The notes beneath the pieces are model-generated. The model had not been told where the DNA came from and searched no databases. It worked only from the letters and a program-made list of their open reading frames with translations. A DNA stretch of 64,000 nt from Mytilus californianus (Eukaryota; Mollusca; Bivalvia; Mytilida; Mytilidae): the NCBI RefSeq assembly GCF_021869535.1, contig NW_026262593.1, positions 59,914,318 through 59,978,317 on the forward strand. Direction: 5' to 3'. Shown here in pieces: positions 13,601 through 28,600 of this stretch; position 1 is the first letter of the stretch; each line of letters opens with the position of its first letter. The position numbers and the translations under genes are program-made.

Positions 13601-16600
13601 AGTATTGATCAAATTTGACAATAATACAAGAAAGAAAGAAAGATGTATAAGAAAATAAGATAAAAAAAAAAAAAAAAACACAAATTTTGTTAAGGTAAAT
13701 TTTCCTGAGGGAGTCACAACAAGGTTGTAATACAATTACATAATTTATGAACTGAAAATTTCCAATTCCCAGCAGCAGTCCACATCCTAGATATGCCATA
13801 TGTCTGTAAAGAAAATTTGACAATTCCAAAGCTGAATGATTTTACTGTACTTAAAACAAGAAAAGCTGTATTACAAATTAAAAAAAAATTTTTTTGGACA
13901 AGAAAAAAATGTTCTTTTATGTTTAAATTCTTGGAAGAGGTAAATACATATTTAAATCATGAGTATAATTGTTCTTTAGTTTTACATATGAATAAATGAT
14001 TTGTCATAATTTTATTATGAATATTTTGAATGTGAATAATTTTTTAACAAATATATTATCAAGGTTTGCAAAACATGGAGAGGTGAAACAGAAGCAAGCA
14101 ATGAGACTGAGGAATCCATTTTGTATTTCTCTGAAGAGACACAATTTGCTGTTTTCATTGTATCAAACAAAGTATACAATTCTGCACCAACATTGATCAG
14201 TAATAGATTTATATCTATCACAGAAGATCAAGGTATGACATAAAAAAACTGGTATACTGTGGATTCATTTATTAACTCACCTGGCGGAAAGTCCTAGTGA
14301 GCTTTTCTCATCACTTGGCATCCGTCGTCGTCGTTAATTTTTTACAAAAATTATCTCTTGTATTACTGGGCCAAATTAAACCAGACTTGGCAAAAATCAT
14401 CATTAGGGTATTTAGTTTTTAAAATGTGTCCGATGACCCTGCCGGCAAACCAACATGGCCGATATGGCTAAAAATAGAACATACTGGTAAATTACAAGTT
14501 TTGTCTTTTATTTTGAAAACCTCTATGAATAGAGAAAATCTGACTGGACAGAAATGTTCAGAATGGTGAGATCTATCTGCTGCCTATTTACGTAAAAATA
14601 ACTGTACGACGACATTTTAGAAGAGTCAGTGCCCTTAAATGGCAAATTTTATGATATTTTTTTCATTTTTATACAACCGCAAAATTTTTGCATTCCTATA
14701 ATGTTATCATGTTGTCAGCATCGTCATCGTTGTTGTCCGAAGACATTTGGGTTCCAGACAATAACTTGTGTATAAGTGTATGGATCTCTATGAAATTGTA
14801 CCACAAGGTTCCTTACAACAAAAGGAAGGTTGGGATTGATTTTGGGGTTTATGGTCCTATTTGTTTAGGAATTAGGGGCTAAAAACAAGAATTTTTCTTG
14901 TTTTACGACAATAACTTGTGTATAAGTGTATGGATCTCTATGAAATTGTACCACAAGGTTCCATACCACAAAAAGAAGGTTGGGATTGATTTGGGGGGTT
15001 ATGGCCCTAACAGTTTAGGGAAAAGGGGCCAAAAACAATACTTTTCTAATACTTTATATAAATTGCTTATATCTTGACCAATTTCAATGGGGTTTGAAGT
15101 CCCGAATTCTTGGGGTTCTTAGATATGCCGAATCTAACCGTGTATTTAGATTTTGGATATTGGACCATAATAGGTAAAAGTCCAGTTTCAAATTTTTCAG
15201 TTCTCTGACCACATTCATTGTGTGTCAGAAACCTATGCTGTGTCAAATATTTATTTAATGGCAATCCAAATTCAGAGCTGTATCAAGCTTGAATGTAGTG
15301 TCCATACTTGCAATAACTATTCAGGGTTCATCCTCTGAGGCCGTTTCAAGCTGTGCCCTGTGGAGCATTTTATTGCTGATTATTTTGAAAACTGTAATAA
15401 CGGAAACAAGATCTACAAATAGGTCAACATGACTGAAATTGTCAGTCAACTCCTTATTGAAATCATTACCCTATAAAGATGATTTTTCCCATTTTAGCAT
15501 TTTGCCTATTATCTTGAAAATTATAATAGATAGATAGAAACTATGAATAGCAAAAATGATCAGCAAGACGGGATCTACAAATAAGCCACATAGATGAAAT
15601 CTTCAGTTGACTCGTTATTGGAATTATTGCCCTTTGAAGATGATTTTTACCAATTTTTTTAGGTTTTGCTTATTATCTTGAAAATATGGTACTGAATAAG
15701 TAGTGAAGCACTGGCTACTGAGCTGATGATGCTCTCAGGGACTAGCAGTTCAGCAGGAGTGATATCAACCTAGTTCTAGTAAATAGAAATAACACTTTAT
15801 AGATTTTGTGTGTCCGAAGCACTTTTCTAGATTTACCTTCATCAGAAACAAAGGCCTTTGCTATTACAATGGATAAATACTTTTAAGATCAAGACCTGTT
15901 TCATAACAGGGGGAAATATTTATTCAACTGATGGAGCAACAATTTCAATTTTTTTATGCCCCACCTGCGATAGTAGTAGGGGCATTATGTTTTCTGGTCT
16001 GTGCGTCCTTTCGCCTGTCCGTCTGTCCCGCTTCAGGTTAAAGTTTTTGGTCAAGGTAGTTTTTGATAAGTTAAATTCCAATGAACTTGACACTTAGTAC
16101 ACATGTTCCCTAGGATATGATCTTTCTAATTTTAATGCCAAATTAGAGTTTTGACCCCAATTTCATGGTCCACTGAACATAGAAAATGATAGTGCGAGTG
16201 GGGCATCCATGTACTATGGACACATTCTTGTTTATAAATACATGTATTAACTGGGATACTATGGAAGGCTCCTCAATATTTCTTCTGATATATCAAGGTG
16301 AACAAAACTAGGTCAAATGATGAATGGTTTATCCCAAATAAAAAGACTATGTATTGAGCTGATCTGTTGAAGACATGGCTTATTCAGAATTGGTTTAATT
16401 TAGGTACAGTACAGTACCAGTTAGAGGCAGCAGACGAAGAAGATGATACAGTGAGATTTTACCTTGCAACAAAACAGACATACCGATACAAACTTGGTGC
16501 TCCAGTTCTGTATGAGAATGGCTTGTAAGTCAGAGCTACCATTCTTTATATATGAAGCAAAGTTATTTTTCTGCTTTAATTTAAATTTAAATTGCTTTGC

Positions 16601-19600
16601 TTATGATATCATAAGAGTGCACACACACTCAATGTATCAACTGATTGTCAGAAAAAAAAATTATTTCATGGATTTTCAGGGTCAGTATGATACCTATGCA
16701 AACCTACGCCTTTGCCCAATGCATCATATAAAGTCAAAAGGTCTCCTCTATAACAGATAAGATAACAATAATCTATTTGGGGTTTTTTACTGTTATAATA
16801 AACATTTTCTGATTTTTGTTTAGATTGATGTATACTCCATGTAAAGATTGTTCAGGAGTAGAGACCATTGATATCATCCTCAGAGAGATACTAGCCAGTA
16901 AGGATATTACACCAGCCAGCAGGGCGGCAACACTTGTTATTACAATTATAGATACCAATGACCCACCAGATATGTTCCTTGTACAGAATGGTCAGTCTAT
17001 TTTGTTAGATGATCCAACAGAGCCAGTTATGGTATGAAATTTTAGAAATAATATATATAAAAAGAGGAAATCTACCAATTTTTATGAATACAACTATAAA
17101 GGTTAAAGTTATTAACTGATTAATTTATAAATTTTAAACATGTTGCTGTCTTTCTGAAACTTTCAGGCCATTACTTACAAATCCATGATGAAAATATTGT
17201 TCAGATTTCATTATAAATGTAAGACTTAATTACAGACCTCAAATAACATAGACAGACAGCTTGAGTATGAAGCACATACTAATCTTACAATGGTGTTAAT
17301 TGAGGGGGTAGGAGGGGGTGTCATTACAAATTCCTCGAAAAATAAACACAGAATCCCGAAAATATAAAGCTTTCTTTTCCAGATGCCGAAAAAATTAATC
17401 AATAATTCCAGAGTCCTGATAAGTGTAAATATTGAATTGCCACAAAAATATAGACCCAATTACGAGTCCTGAAAAAGGTCCTTCCACCTCTCTTTTTTTC
17501 TGCATTAAATATAGTTGGTACTTCAATACTTACTTTTTAGCTCACCTGGCCCAAAGGGACAAGTGAGCTTTTCTCATCACTTGGTGTCCGTCGTCCGTCG
17601 TCGTCGTTAACTTCTTACATTTTGAACTTCTTCTAAAGAACCACTGAATGGAATGAAACCAAACATGGCATGAATGTTCCTTATGAGGTGCTGACCAAGT
17701 GTTGTTACTTTGTAGCTGATCCATCATCCAAGATGGCCGCAAGCGGGGGACTTAGTTTAACATAGGACCCTATGGGAAATACATACAAATGTCTTCTTTT
17801 AGAGAACCAGTGAATGGAATGAAACCAAACATGGCATGGCTGTTCCTTATGAGATGCTGACCAAGTGTTGTTACTTTGCAGTCGGTCAATCATCCAAGAT
17901 GGCCGCCAGTGGGGGACTTAGTTTAACATGAGGACCCTATGGGAAATACATACAAATGTCTTCTTTTAGAGAACCAGTGAATGGAATGAAACCAAACATG
18001 GCATGAATGTTCCTTATGAGGTGCTGACCAAGTGTTGTTACTTTATAGCCGATCCATCGTCCAAGATGGCCACCAGTGGGTGACTTAGTTTAACATAGGA
18101 CCCTACGGGAAATACATACAAATGTCTTCTTTTAGAGAACCAGTGAATGGAATAAAACCAAACATGGCATGAATGTTCCTTATGAGGTGCTGACCAAGTG
18201 TTGTTACTTTGCAGTCAATCCATCATCCAAGATGGCCGCCAGAGGGGGACTTAGTTTAACATAGGACCATATGGGAAATACATACAAATGTCTTCTTTTA
18301 GAGAACCACTAAATGGAATGAAACCAAACATGGCATGAATGTTCCTTATGAGGTGCTGACCAAGTGTTGTTACTTTGCAGTCGGTCCATCATCCAAGATG
18401 GCCGACAGCAGGGGACTTAGTTTAATATAGGACCCTATGGGAAATACATACAAATGTCTTCTTTTAGAAAACCACTAAATGGAATGGAACCAAACATAGC
18501 ATGAATGTTCCTTATGAGGTGCTGACCAAGTGTTGTTACTTTGCAGCCGATCCATCATCCAAGATGGCCGTCAGGGGGGGGGGGGGGGACTTAGTTTAAC
18601 ATAGGACCCTATGGGAAATACATACAAATGTCTTCTCTTAGAGTAACACTGAATGGAATGAGACCAAACATGGCATGAATGTTCCTTATGAGGTGCTGAC
18701 CAAGTGTTGCTTCTTTGTTGCCGATTTACTGTTCAAGACGGCCACCAGGATATTTTATTAAATAACGGGACCAATATTAAACCAAATTTGGCCTCAATCA
18801 TTATTTGGGTATCTGTTATGATTTTTATCTATCTTTACATGATTTCTAAAACCAAAGTAGAGTCAGGTGAGCGACATAGGCTCTTGAGAGCCTCTAGTTA
18901 TTGTGTGTACATCCATGGAGATTGGTTATGATTTTTTTTTTTTTTTTGTATAATCTTCATATATCAGTTACACTTTACAGTTTTAAATGATATTTCACCA
19001 TTGTAATCCTCTTAAACCTTCTGTAAGAGCAGTTTTCCCTTGTTAAATATCTGTACAATGTTAGAAATGTGACAGCCATTATCAATCCAGATATTCCCCT
19101 TGGTTTGAAATAAAATAAACTTAACAACATTGTTGGAATAATTGTTTTAAAACTTGCAATATAAATATAATTCAGGTATATTTGGAACAGAAGACTGAAT
19201 ATAACAGAAACAAATGGATGGAAGATTTCAGAGCTGTTATAGGAGCCTTTGACGTGGAACAACAACATCTTATTATGGAAGTATACAAACCAATGTCGGG
19301 AACAGTTATGTTTACAGAAGTGAAAACAACAGTACCAGATATGTATGACTGTGAAACTGATGTAAATGTAAGTAGATATTGCTTACTGCTGTAAATTCAG
19401 AAATTATTGCGATATTTTTATTATTGCGAAAAATGCCACAGGGTTATAATCGCAATAATTTAAAACTCGCATTTTGAAATTTTTTATATGAGTTAAACAG
19501 GATTGTTCTCCATATCACAAAAATTAAAATCTCATTTTAGTCTAAAATGACAAAATTGCAATAATAAATGCACGCAATAATTTCTGAATTTACAGTAGAA

Positions 19601-22600
19601 GGTAATATGTTTCAACAAAAATTTCAGTTTAATTGAAATTTGAAAATAGCTAACAAAATAAATTAGGAACTGTAAGCAATATTGCTTAGATAAAATAGTA
19701 AAATGCAGGTATCTCAGGACCATAGATTATAAATAGGTTTGTCTAAGGTGCTTTTTTAGTTGCAACACCTGACCATTTATCCAGATAAAATTAAGATAGA
19801 CCACTTACAAGAAAATTTCTGAATGTGCTTATGAAGAGGTATTATCCTTTTACAATACCAATATCAAAAACTCTTTTTCACAGTTGCAGCTTGAAATCAC
19901 TTCTTTAAGCTTATTTGAAATGATCAGAACTTAGTCCATTGTTTGAGAAATGATGTTATTATAAAATGGGTGCAGTGTAGTAAAAATATTCTTTCCATCA
20001 TAATATAATAAAAATTTGGACAAATCTTATCTAACAGGCACATTTATGTAAAAAAAAAACATAGCAGCCTCCCACAGGATCACTGACCTATATTTTACGC
20101 TTCATTGACCAGTTAAGTTTTATGTTAGTAAATATGATGCAATAATATGTGAAATACATGTCATCAAAGTTAATTAAACGAATAAAGCTGTTTTAAAGAT
20201 CCTTTAAAAATGAGAACAGCTTTTTAAATCACTTTGAAGATATGGTATGTATTACTGACATAGTAACATCTAATAAACTAATTGAACTCATGATAAAGGA
20301 ACCATGTCCTGGAATAATTATTAAATTAACCAATCGAATACAATATATGATCCAGGATTTATTTTTGCAGGCAGCCAGTGAACCATGTGGTAATTTTAGT
20401 TATACTCTGCCTCATGATAAAGGAACCATGTCCTGGATTTATACCACCTTGACCTACAAACAAAGCATAAATGTAACAGGAAAGGACTACATCAAATTTT
20501 ATGTCTCTGATTCCATGAATGCCTCATCATCAGTAGTGACTGTACAGTTTGTTTTAATGGAATCACCATGTCACAATGATGGGTTTTGTCAACGTAAGTT
20601 TTAACTAAGAACTATTATTTCAATGACAACTAATTTTAGTAGAGAAATTAAATTTTTATGAATGATTCATTTAGTATCTCCAAACTTTTTGTTTTATGTA
20701 GCATACAGTTATTTTCCAAAGATATTCAAGCATGGTGGTTAATTAATAAAATTACAAATTGTAATCAATATTTTCCAATTTTTATTTTTTAAAGCCAGTT
20801 AGAGTTATCTCCCTGATTGGCAAATATGTCAAACCTTTTATAAAATATAAATACTTATGTACTTATTATTTTATTTTCCTAGCTTACAATTTTTATTATT
20901 TGTATTTTATCCACAAAACTTTTATACCTTGACTTGGAAAGAAAATGTAGAAAAATGACCTTATAGACACTATGTATTACTTTTTTCTTTCAGCCAAAAA
21001 TGGCAGTAACTATCCTTGCACCAGCTGGTACAGAGCTAACAATTTTGATCAGTATTTTGAATGTGTATGTTTACCTGGCTGGATAGGTGTATACTGTGAA
21101 GAAAATATTGATGAATGTATAAGTTCCCCATGTATGGAACCATTTGAATGTGTTGATGGTGTCAATAAGTATGAATGCAGATGTCCAGTAGATGACCCTA
21201 ACTGTGATCTTAAGATCTGGATTATTCCAGTGATTGTCCTGAGTGTCGTTTGTTTGGTGATAATCATCATAGTGGTCATTTGTAGATATTGGAAGAAAAG
21301 GTGATTGTTAGACTGTTGTTTTTTCAATTTTTACCTAATAATAAGATTATGAAGATGTAATCTGAATGAAAATAGATGTGATAATTATGTCATGATGCAG
21401 TTAATCAAACCACAAGTAAGATATCTGGAGATCAACACAGATTCTTAAACAATAGACAAGTTTCTTTACCATTTAAAGTCTGATATTGCACTAAGGTGGA
21501 TAAATGATCAATTTAAACAGAGAAGGGCCTTTTCCATGAAGTCACAACTACATTTATTGTGACTTAATTTATCTTTAACTACCAGTTTTTGACTTTTTAT
21601 TACTGCAATTTTAGTATAAAAATAATTGTAAATCTTGATTTAAAATTTCAGTGAAAAATTAAACCAAAATTAATATATGGTCCTACGTTTTTGACAAAAT
21701 GACCTGTAATTTAATTCCTTTCAATACCAGTTCTTGCTTTGGGCCACACCCCAAAAGAACATAGATGTGTAAGAAATGCTTTGGGCCACACCCCAAAAGA
21801 CCATAGATGTGTAAGAAATGCTTTGGCCACACCTCAAAGAACTTGGATGTTTAAGAATGCTTTGGCACACCCCAAAAGAATATAGATATGTAAGAAATGC
21901 TTTGGGCCACACCCCAAAAGAACATAGATGTGTAAGAAATGCTTTGGGCCACACCCCAAAAGACCATAGATGTGTAAGAAATGCTTTGGGCCACACCCCA
22001 AAAGAACATAGATGTGTAAGAAATGCTTTGGCCACACCTCAAAAGACCATAGATGTGTAAGAAATGCTTTGGCCACACCTCAAAGAACTTGGATGTTTAA
22101 GAATGCTTTGGGCCACACCCCAAAAGAATATAGATATGTAAGAAATGCTTTGGGCCACACCCCAAAAGAACATAGATGTGTAAGAAATGCTTTGGATCAC
22201 ACCCCCAAAAGACCATAGATGTGTAAGAAAAAACAGACATAAGTGCAATATAGATGTTTGTGCAAAATGATAACAATGAAAATTTAAGGTATGTACAAAT
22301 TCCTATAAGTTCAAGGTTAGTATAAAAGAAATGAGAAAAGGTCAAATTTCAAGAATAATATATTATCTTTTTATTTTTCAGAGTGAAAAACAAAAAAGCT
22401 TATAGAGACCTTCTGAACCAGGTAAATATACTTATAGATTATCGTTGGTCATCTCAACGAGATTGATTTTCTCGCTTGAGCCGTTATGGCGAAAGTGAGA
22501 AAAGCAATCGAGTTGAGATGACGAATGATAATCTGTTTATCGCTATTTTGCCTATGACGACGTTGATGTTGACATTGACAACAGCACGTGCGCTTAGTTT

Positions 22601-25600
22601 CTAGTGATAATTTTTCATATCACTCTACTCCGTTGAGAAAGGTAATTATCAGTCCGTAAGATCAAAGGAAAATTTCGTAAAATAGCGATACTTCTTAATA
22701 TTTGACACAGTGACACAAATTGTATATACTTTGGTGAATGGCATGCAGGTTGATTTTACAGAGTTTTCATTGAATGTTCTTTTTTTGCAAACTGTACAAT
22801 GCATAAAAAGTCATATCAGAATTCACTAAAGAAATTTTTATCAAAGATTGTACTTTATGGACTATGTTAAATTTTGTATATATTTTAGTTAAAAAAAAAC
22901 ATATGATAAAGATTTATGAAATAAGTAGCAGCTAAAAATCAACAAGATTTGTTTCATCTAAAATAAGAAATTCTTCTGAAATCAACCTTGCTACTTTCAA
23001 CAGGGAATGAAAACAACCCTGAAGTTTCAACTTGATTATAAATTATTTCTGAATTCTGAGAATTAGTATATGGTGTTTCTTTGTCTATCAAATGATAGTA
23101 AACCATTATAAATTATTTATGAATTCAGAATTAGGATATGTTGTTTCTTTGTCTATCAAGTTATAGTAAACCATTATATATTTTTATTTCATACTGATAA
23201 AAGTGTTTTAATATGATTGAAAAATGTTTAACCATTAATAAAGGGGAACAGATTTGAATTATATGCACAATTAATGTTTTGAATATAAAAATAAGGAGAT
23301 GTGGTATGATTGCCAATGAGACAACTAGCCACCCAAGTTTAAATGATGTGGATGTAAGCAATTATAGGCAACAGTACAGCATTCAACAATGAGAAAAAAC
23401 TCATAACGTATAGTCGGCTATAAAAAGGCTCGACATGAAAAATATGAAACAATTCAATTGAAAAAACTAACGGCCTAATTTATAACAAAACAATTTATGT
23501 AAAACAAATATGACAGACATGAACCAACGACAACCACTACAGGCTCCTGACTTGGAACAGGCACATAAAGAATGTGCTGGGGTTAAATGTGTGTGAGTGC
23601 ACAACCCTCCCCTAACCCAGAAAAGTGGTGTTACAGCACAACATAAGAACATACTGTAAAAATCAGTTGAAAATGGCTTAACTCATTTAAGATCGATACA
23701 AAGCTGAATAAAATGCTTCGCTGGGGCGCAGCTTGATACGACCGCAGAGGTCGAACCCTGAACAGTTGGGGCAAGTATGGACACAACATTCAAGCTTGAT
23801 ACAGCTCTGAATTTGGATTGTTATTAAATATTTGACACAGCATAGGTTTCTGACACAGAAAGAATGTGGTCTAAGAACTTGAATTTTTTTAATTTACCTA
23901 TTATGGTCCAATGTCCAAAATCAAAATACATGGTTAGATTCAGCATATCAAAGAACCCCATATATTCAATTTTTGTTAAAATCAAACAAAGTTTAATTTT
24001 GGACCCCAACTTGGACAAACTTGAAAACTGGGCCCATAATCAAAAATCTAAACACATGTTTAGATTCAGCATATCAAAGAACCCCATATATTCATTTTTT
24101 GTTGAAATCAAACAAAGTTTAAATACTGGACCCTATCTTGGACCAACTTGAAAACTGGGCCCATAATCAAAAATCTAAACACATGTTTAGATTCAGCATA
24201 TCAAAGAACCCCAAGAATTCAATTTTTGTTAAAATCAAACTAAGTTTAATTTTGGACCCTTTGGACCTTAATGTAGACCAATTTAAAAAACAGGACCCAA
24301 AATTAAAAATCTAAATACACAGTTAGATTTGGAATATCAAAGAACCCCAATAATTCAATTTTAGATGAAATCAAACAAAGTTTAATTTTGGACCCTTTGG
24401 ACCCTAATGTAGACCAATTTAAAAAACGGGACTTAAAATTAAAAATCTAAATACACGGTTAGATTTGGAATATCAAAGAACCCTAATAATTCAATTTTTG
24501 ATGAAATCAAACAAAGTTTAATTTTGGACCCTTTTGACCTCAATATGAACCAATTTGATAGCGGGGCCCACAAATAAAAAATCTAAATTCATGGTTAGAT
24601 TCAGCATATCAAAGAACCCCTTATATTCAATTTTTGTTGAAATCAAAAAAAGTTTAATTTTGGACCCCAACTTGGACCAACTTGAAAACTGGGCCCATAA
24701 TCAAAAATCTAAACACATGTTTAGATTCAGCATATCAAAGAACCCCAAGAATTCAATTTTTGTTAAAATCAAACTAAGTTTAATTTTGGACCCTTTGGAC
24801 CTCAATGAAGACCAATTTAAAAAACGGGACCCATATTAAAAATCTAAAAACACGGTTAGATATGGCATATCAAAGAACCCCAATAATTCAATTTTTGATG
24901 ATATCAAACAAAAGTTTAATTTTGGACCCTTTTGACCTCAATATGAACCAATTTGATAGCGGGGCCCACAAATAAAAAATCTAAATACATGGTTAGATTC
25001 AGCATATCAAAGAACCTCGTATATTCAATTTTTGTTGAAATCAAACAAAGTTTAATTTTGGACCCCAATTTGGACCAACTTGAAAACTGGGCCCATAATC
25101 AAAAATCTAAACACATGTTTAGATTCAGCATATCAAAGAACCCCATATATTCATTTTTTGTTGAAATCAAACAAAGTTTAAATACTGGACCCTATCTTGG
25201 ACCAACTTGAAAACTGGGCCCATAATCAAAAATCTAAACACATGTTAAGATTCAGCATATCAAAGAACCCCAAGAATTCATTTTTTGTTAAAATCAAACT
25301 AAGTTTAATTTTGGACCCTTTGGACCTTAATGTAGACCAATTTAAAAAACAGGACCCAAAATTAAAAATCTAAATACACAGTTAGATTTGGAATATCAAA
25401 GAACCCCAATAATTCAATTTTAGATGAAATCAAACAAAGTTTAATTTTGGACCCTTTTGACCTCAATATGAACCAATTTGATAACTGGGTCCACAAATAA
25501 AAAATCTAAATACATGGTTAGATTCAGCATATCAAAGAACCCCATATATTCAATTTTTGTTGAAATCAAACAAAGTTTAATTTTGGACCCCAATTTGGAC

Positions 25601-28600
25601 CAACTTGAAAACTGGGCCAAAAATCAAAAATCTAAATACATGTTTAGATTCAGCATATCAAAGAACCTCATATATTCAATTTTTGCTAAAATCAAACAAA
25701 GTTTAATTTTGGACCCTTTGGACCTTAATGTAGACCAATTTGAAAACTGGATCCAAAATTAAAAATCTAAATACACTGTTAGATTCGGCATAACAAATAA
25801 ATAAATGTGATCAAAGATTTTACAAATCTAATGCGCCATTCTGTGCAATTAAAGATTACTTCTTGAAATTTTTCAATATTTGAAATTTGAAAAAAAAAAA
25901 TAATTCTTTTTAATTTCTGAAATCTGAAATGAGAAAAAATTGACCCCCCACAATTTCTTTTTATCCCCCCCCCCCCCTCCTTTTTTTCCCCCAAAAAATT
26001 CTTTCCCTCAAGATATGGTCATAATCTCAATTCAAATTTCCAATGGAGTTGGCAACCATAATTACCCATTTAAATTTACCATAGTGCTAACTTAATCTAT
26101 TTTATAATAGAATATAGTGTCAAATCTTTCATATGGATTTTTTTGTAAAAAAAAAAGATGCAACATTTGCAGATATTTTTACTGGTCTTCCTTTATAAAT
26201 ATGCATTTCTTTAAACATAATTTAAAAGCAGTGTAAGGGAAGTAACCAAAACGTTGTATTTGGATTACCTCCCTTACACTGTTTTAAATTATCTTTATTG
26301 TTCATTAACCATTACTTTATACATAATTTAAAAGCAGTGTAAGGGAGATAATTTCAATGATGTATTTGATTTATCTCCCTTACACTGCTTTAAATTATGT
26401 TTTGTACTAAAGTATTTGTCCATTAACCAGGACAACCTTGTTTTTCCCCCTTTTTTGCCCCTAATTCCTAAACGGTTTGAGCCATAACCCCCCAAAGCAA
26501 ATCCTAACCATCCCTTTGTGGTATGGAAACTTGTAGTATAATTTCAGAGAGATCCATACACCGTTCCACAGTTATTGTCTGGAAACTAGAAAATGCTTAT
26601 TTTTGGCCCCTTTTTGGCCCCTAATTCCTTAACTGTTGGTACCATAACCCCCAAAATCAATCCCCACCTTCCTTTTGTGGTATTTAACCTTATGGTCAAA
26701 TTTCAAAAAGATCCATTCACTTAAACTAAAGTAAGAGTGCGAAAACCAATGTGTCTTCGGACGACGACGCCGGACGATGACGACGACGCCAACGTCATAC
26801 CAATATACGACCACAAAATTTTTTTGCGGTCGTATAAAAACTTCTAACAAAAACACAGACCGGACATGGCTGGGTATTTATGAACCCAATTCAACTGCTT
26901 ACTGAGCATGGACATTTGAAAGATCAATGAGGGCATGGTGGACACATATTCTTGTTAAAACAATAGAATTAATACATATTTGACTCCCTGTAAGATCATT
27001 GGTTAACATTTCAGTTCATGTTGTGAAAACCTCAACAACTACAGATGAAGAGATACGTCTTAATCACACTAAACTGGCATTCCTTAGTTTGGGCTGATAT
27101 CTCTAAATACATGTGAATAAGCTGTCATTTATTTATATAGAATTCTGTATCTGGACCATAACTGGCCAATTAATTATTTAAGCTGACCTAATTATGACTT
27201 GAGAAACACTGTTCATCTTGTTAGTTTCTTTCAGGGGCCTTGGTGGCCAAGTGGTCTAAGTAGTCAACTACTGTATCACTAGCCTGTCAGCACTGAGGTT
27301 GTGAGTTCAAATCCCTCAGGTGCACTCAACTCCAATCTAAATTGACTAGGATTGTCAGTTTTCCTACCCTAGGTTGGTGGTTCTCTCTGAGTTTTCCGGT
27401 TTCCTCCACCAATAAAAACGGACCGCCACGAAATAGCACAAGAGTGTTGAAAGTGGCGTTAAACACCAATCTATCAAGCAATGTTATTTTTCTTTCAGGA
27501 TTAAATGACTTTTTAAAGATTTTTTATACTCCACGCAGCAAAGTTGCAAAGGATATAATGTTTTTGACTCATTCTTCAGTCCGTCCATCCATCCGTCTAT
27601 CTTTCAGTCCTTCAGTCCTGTTCTTGTCATCACAACTCCTCTGAAACCACACAACAGAATTTCATGAAATTTTGTAGATAATGAGGACATACTTTGTAAA
27701 TGTGTATATTGACAGGAAATTATGATTTATTTTTTTCTAGGAGTTATGCCCCTTTGAACTTAGCATTTTGGCCTAAGTATACTACTGCAACAGTTTGTCA
27801 TCACAACTTTTCTGAAACCACACAACTTAATTTCATGAATCTTTGTAGTTAATGAGGACATAATATGTAGATGTGCATATCCACAAGAAATTTTTATCAG
27901 TTATTTTTTTTTAAGAGTTGTGAGTCTTTGAACTAAGAAATCTGGTGAGATTTTGTTTGCTCAATGACAATGTGGGGGTGTGGTGTATGTGAGCATGCTC
28001 ACAAAGGTTCTTTAATTTTTTCAAAAGTTTTGAATATTTTACTGCCATTTTGATTATGGTTCAGATATCTTGAACTAAGAGCAAATAATTGGTTGATTAA
28101 TTACTGTAAATTCAGAAATTATTGCGTGCATTTATTATTGCGATTTTTAAATAAAATTGAGAATGGAAATGGGGAATGTGTCAAAGAGACAACAACCCGA
28201 CCATAGAGCAGACAACAGCCGAAGGTAACCAATGGGTCTTCAATGCAGCGAGAAACTCCCGCACCCGGAGGCGTCCTTCAGCTGGCCCCTAAACAAATAT
28301 GTATACTAGTTCAGTGATAATGGACGTCATACTAAACTCCAAATTATACACAAGAAACTAAAATTAAAAATGATACAAGACTAACAAAGGCCAGAGGCTC
28401 CTGACTTGGGACAGGCGCAAAAATGCGGCGGGGTTAAACATGTTTTTTGAGATCTCAACCCTCCCCCTATACCTCTAGCTAATGTAGAAAAAACAAACGT
28501 ACAACAGTACGCACAGTAAAACTCAGTTTAAGAGAAGTCCGAGTCCGATGTCAGAATAGGAAACAAAAGAAAATAAACAAAATGACAATAATACATAAAT

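Noticed and set aside
13374..13829. 151-codon minus-strand frame
   Set aside because: It runs through the reverse of a SINE and poly-A stretches in intron 13; not coding.
21736..22228. CRISPR-like appearance of regular short repeats
   Set aside because: Units are directly tandem without unique spacers, in a eukaryotic intron.
21721..22345. Several 70-100 codon frames on both strands with repeated peptides
   Set aside because: They come from the 42-bp minisatellite, whose length is a multiple of three.
23824..25762. Repeated frames of 85-95 codons with near-identical peptides
   Set aside because: Products of the 131-bp units in family B. The peptides are low-complexity, lack a domain and are interrupted in every unit.
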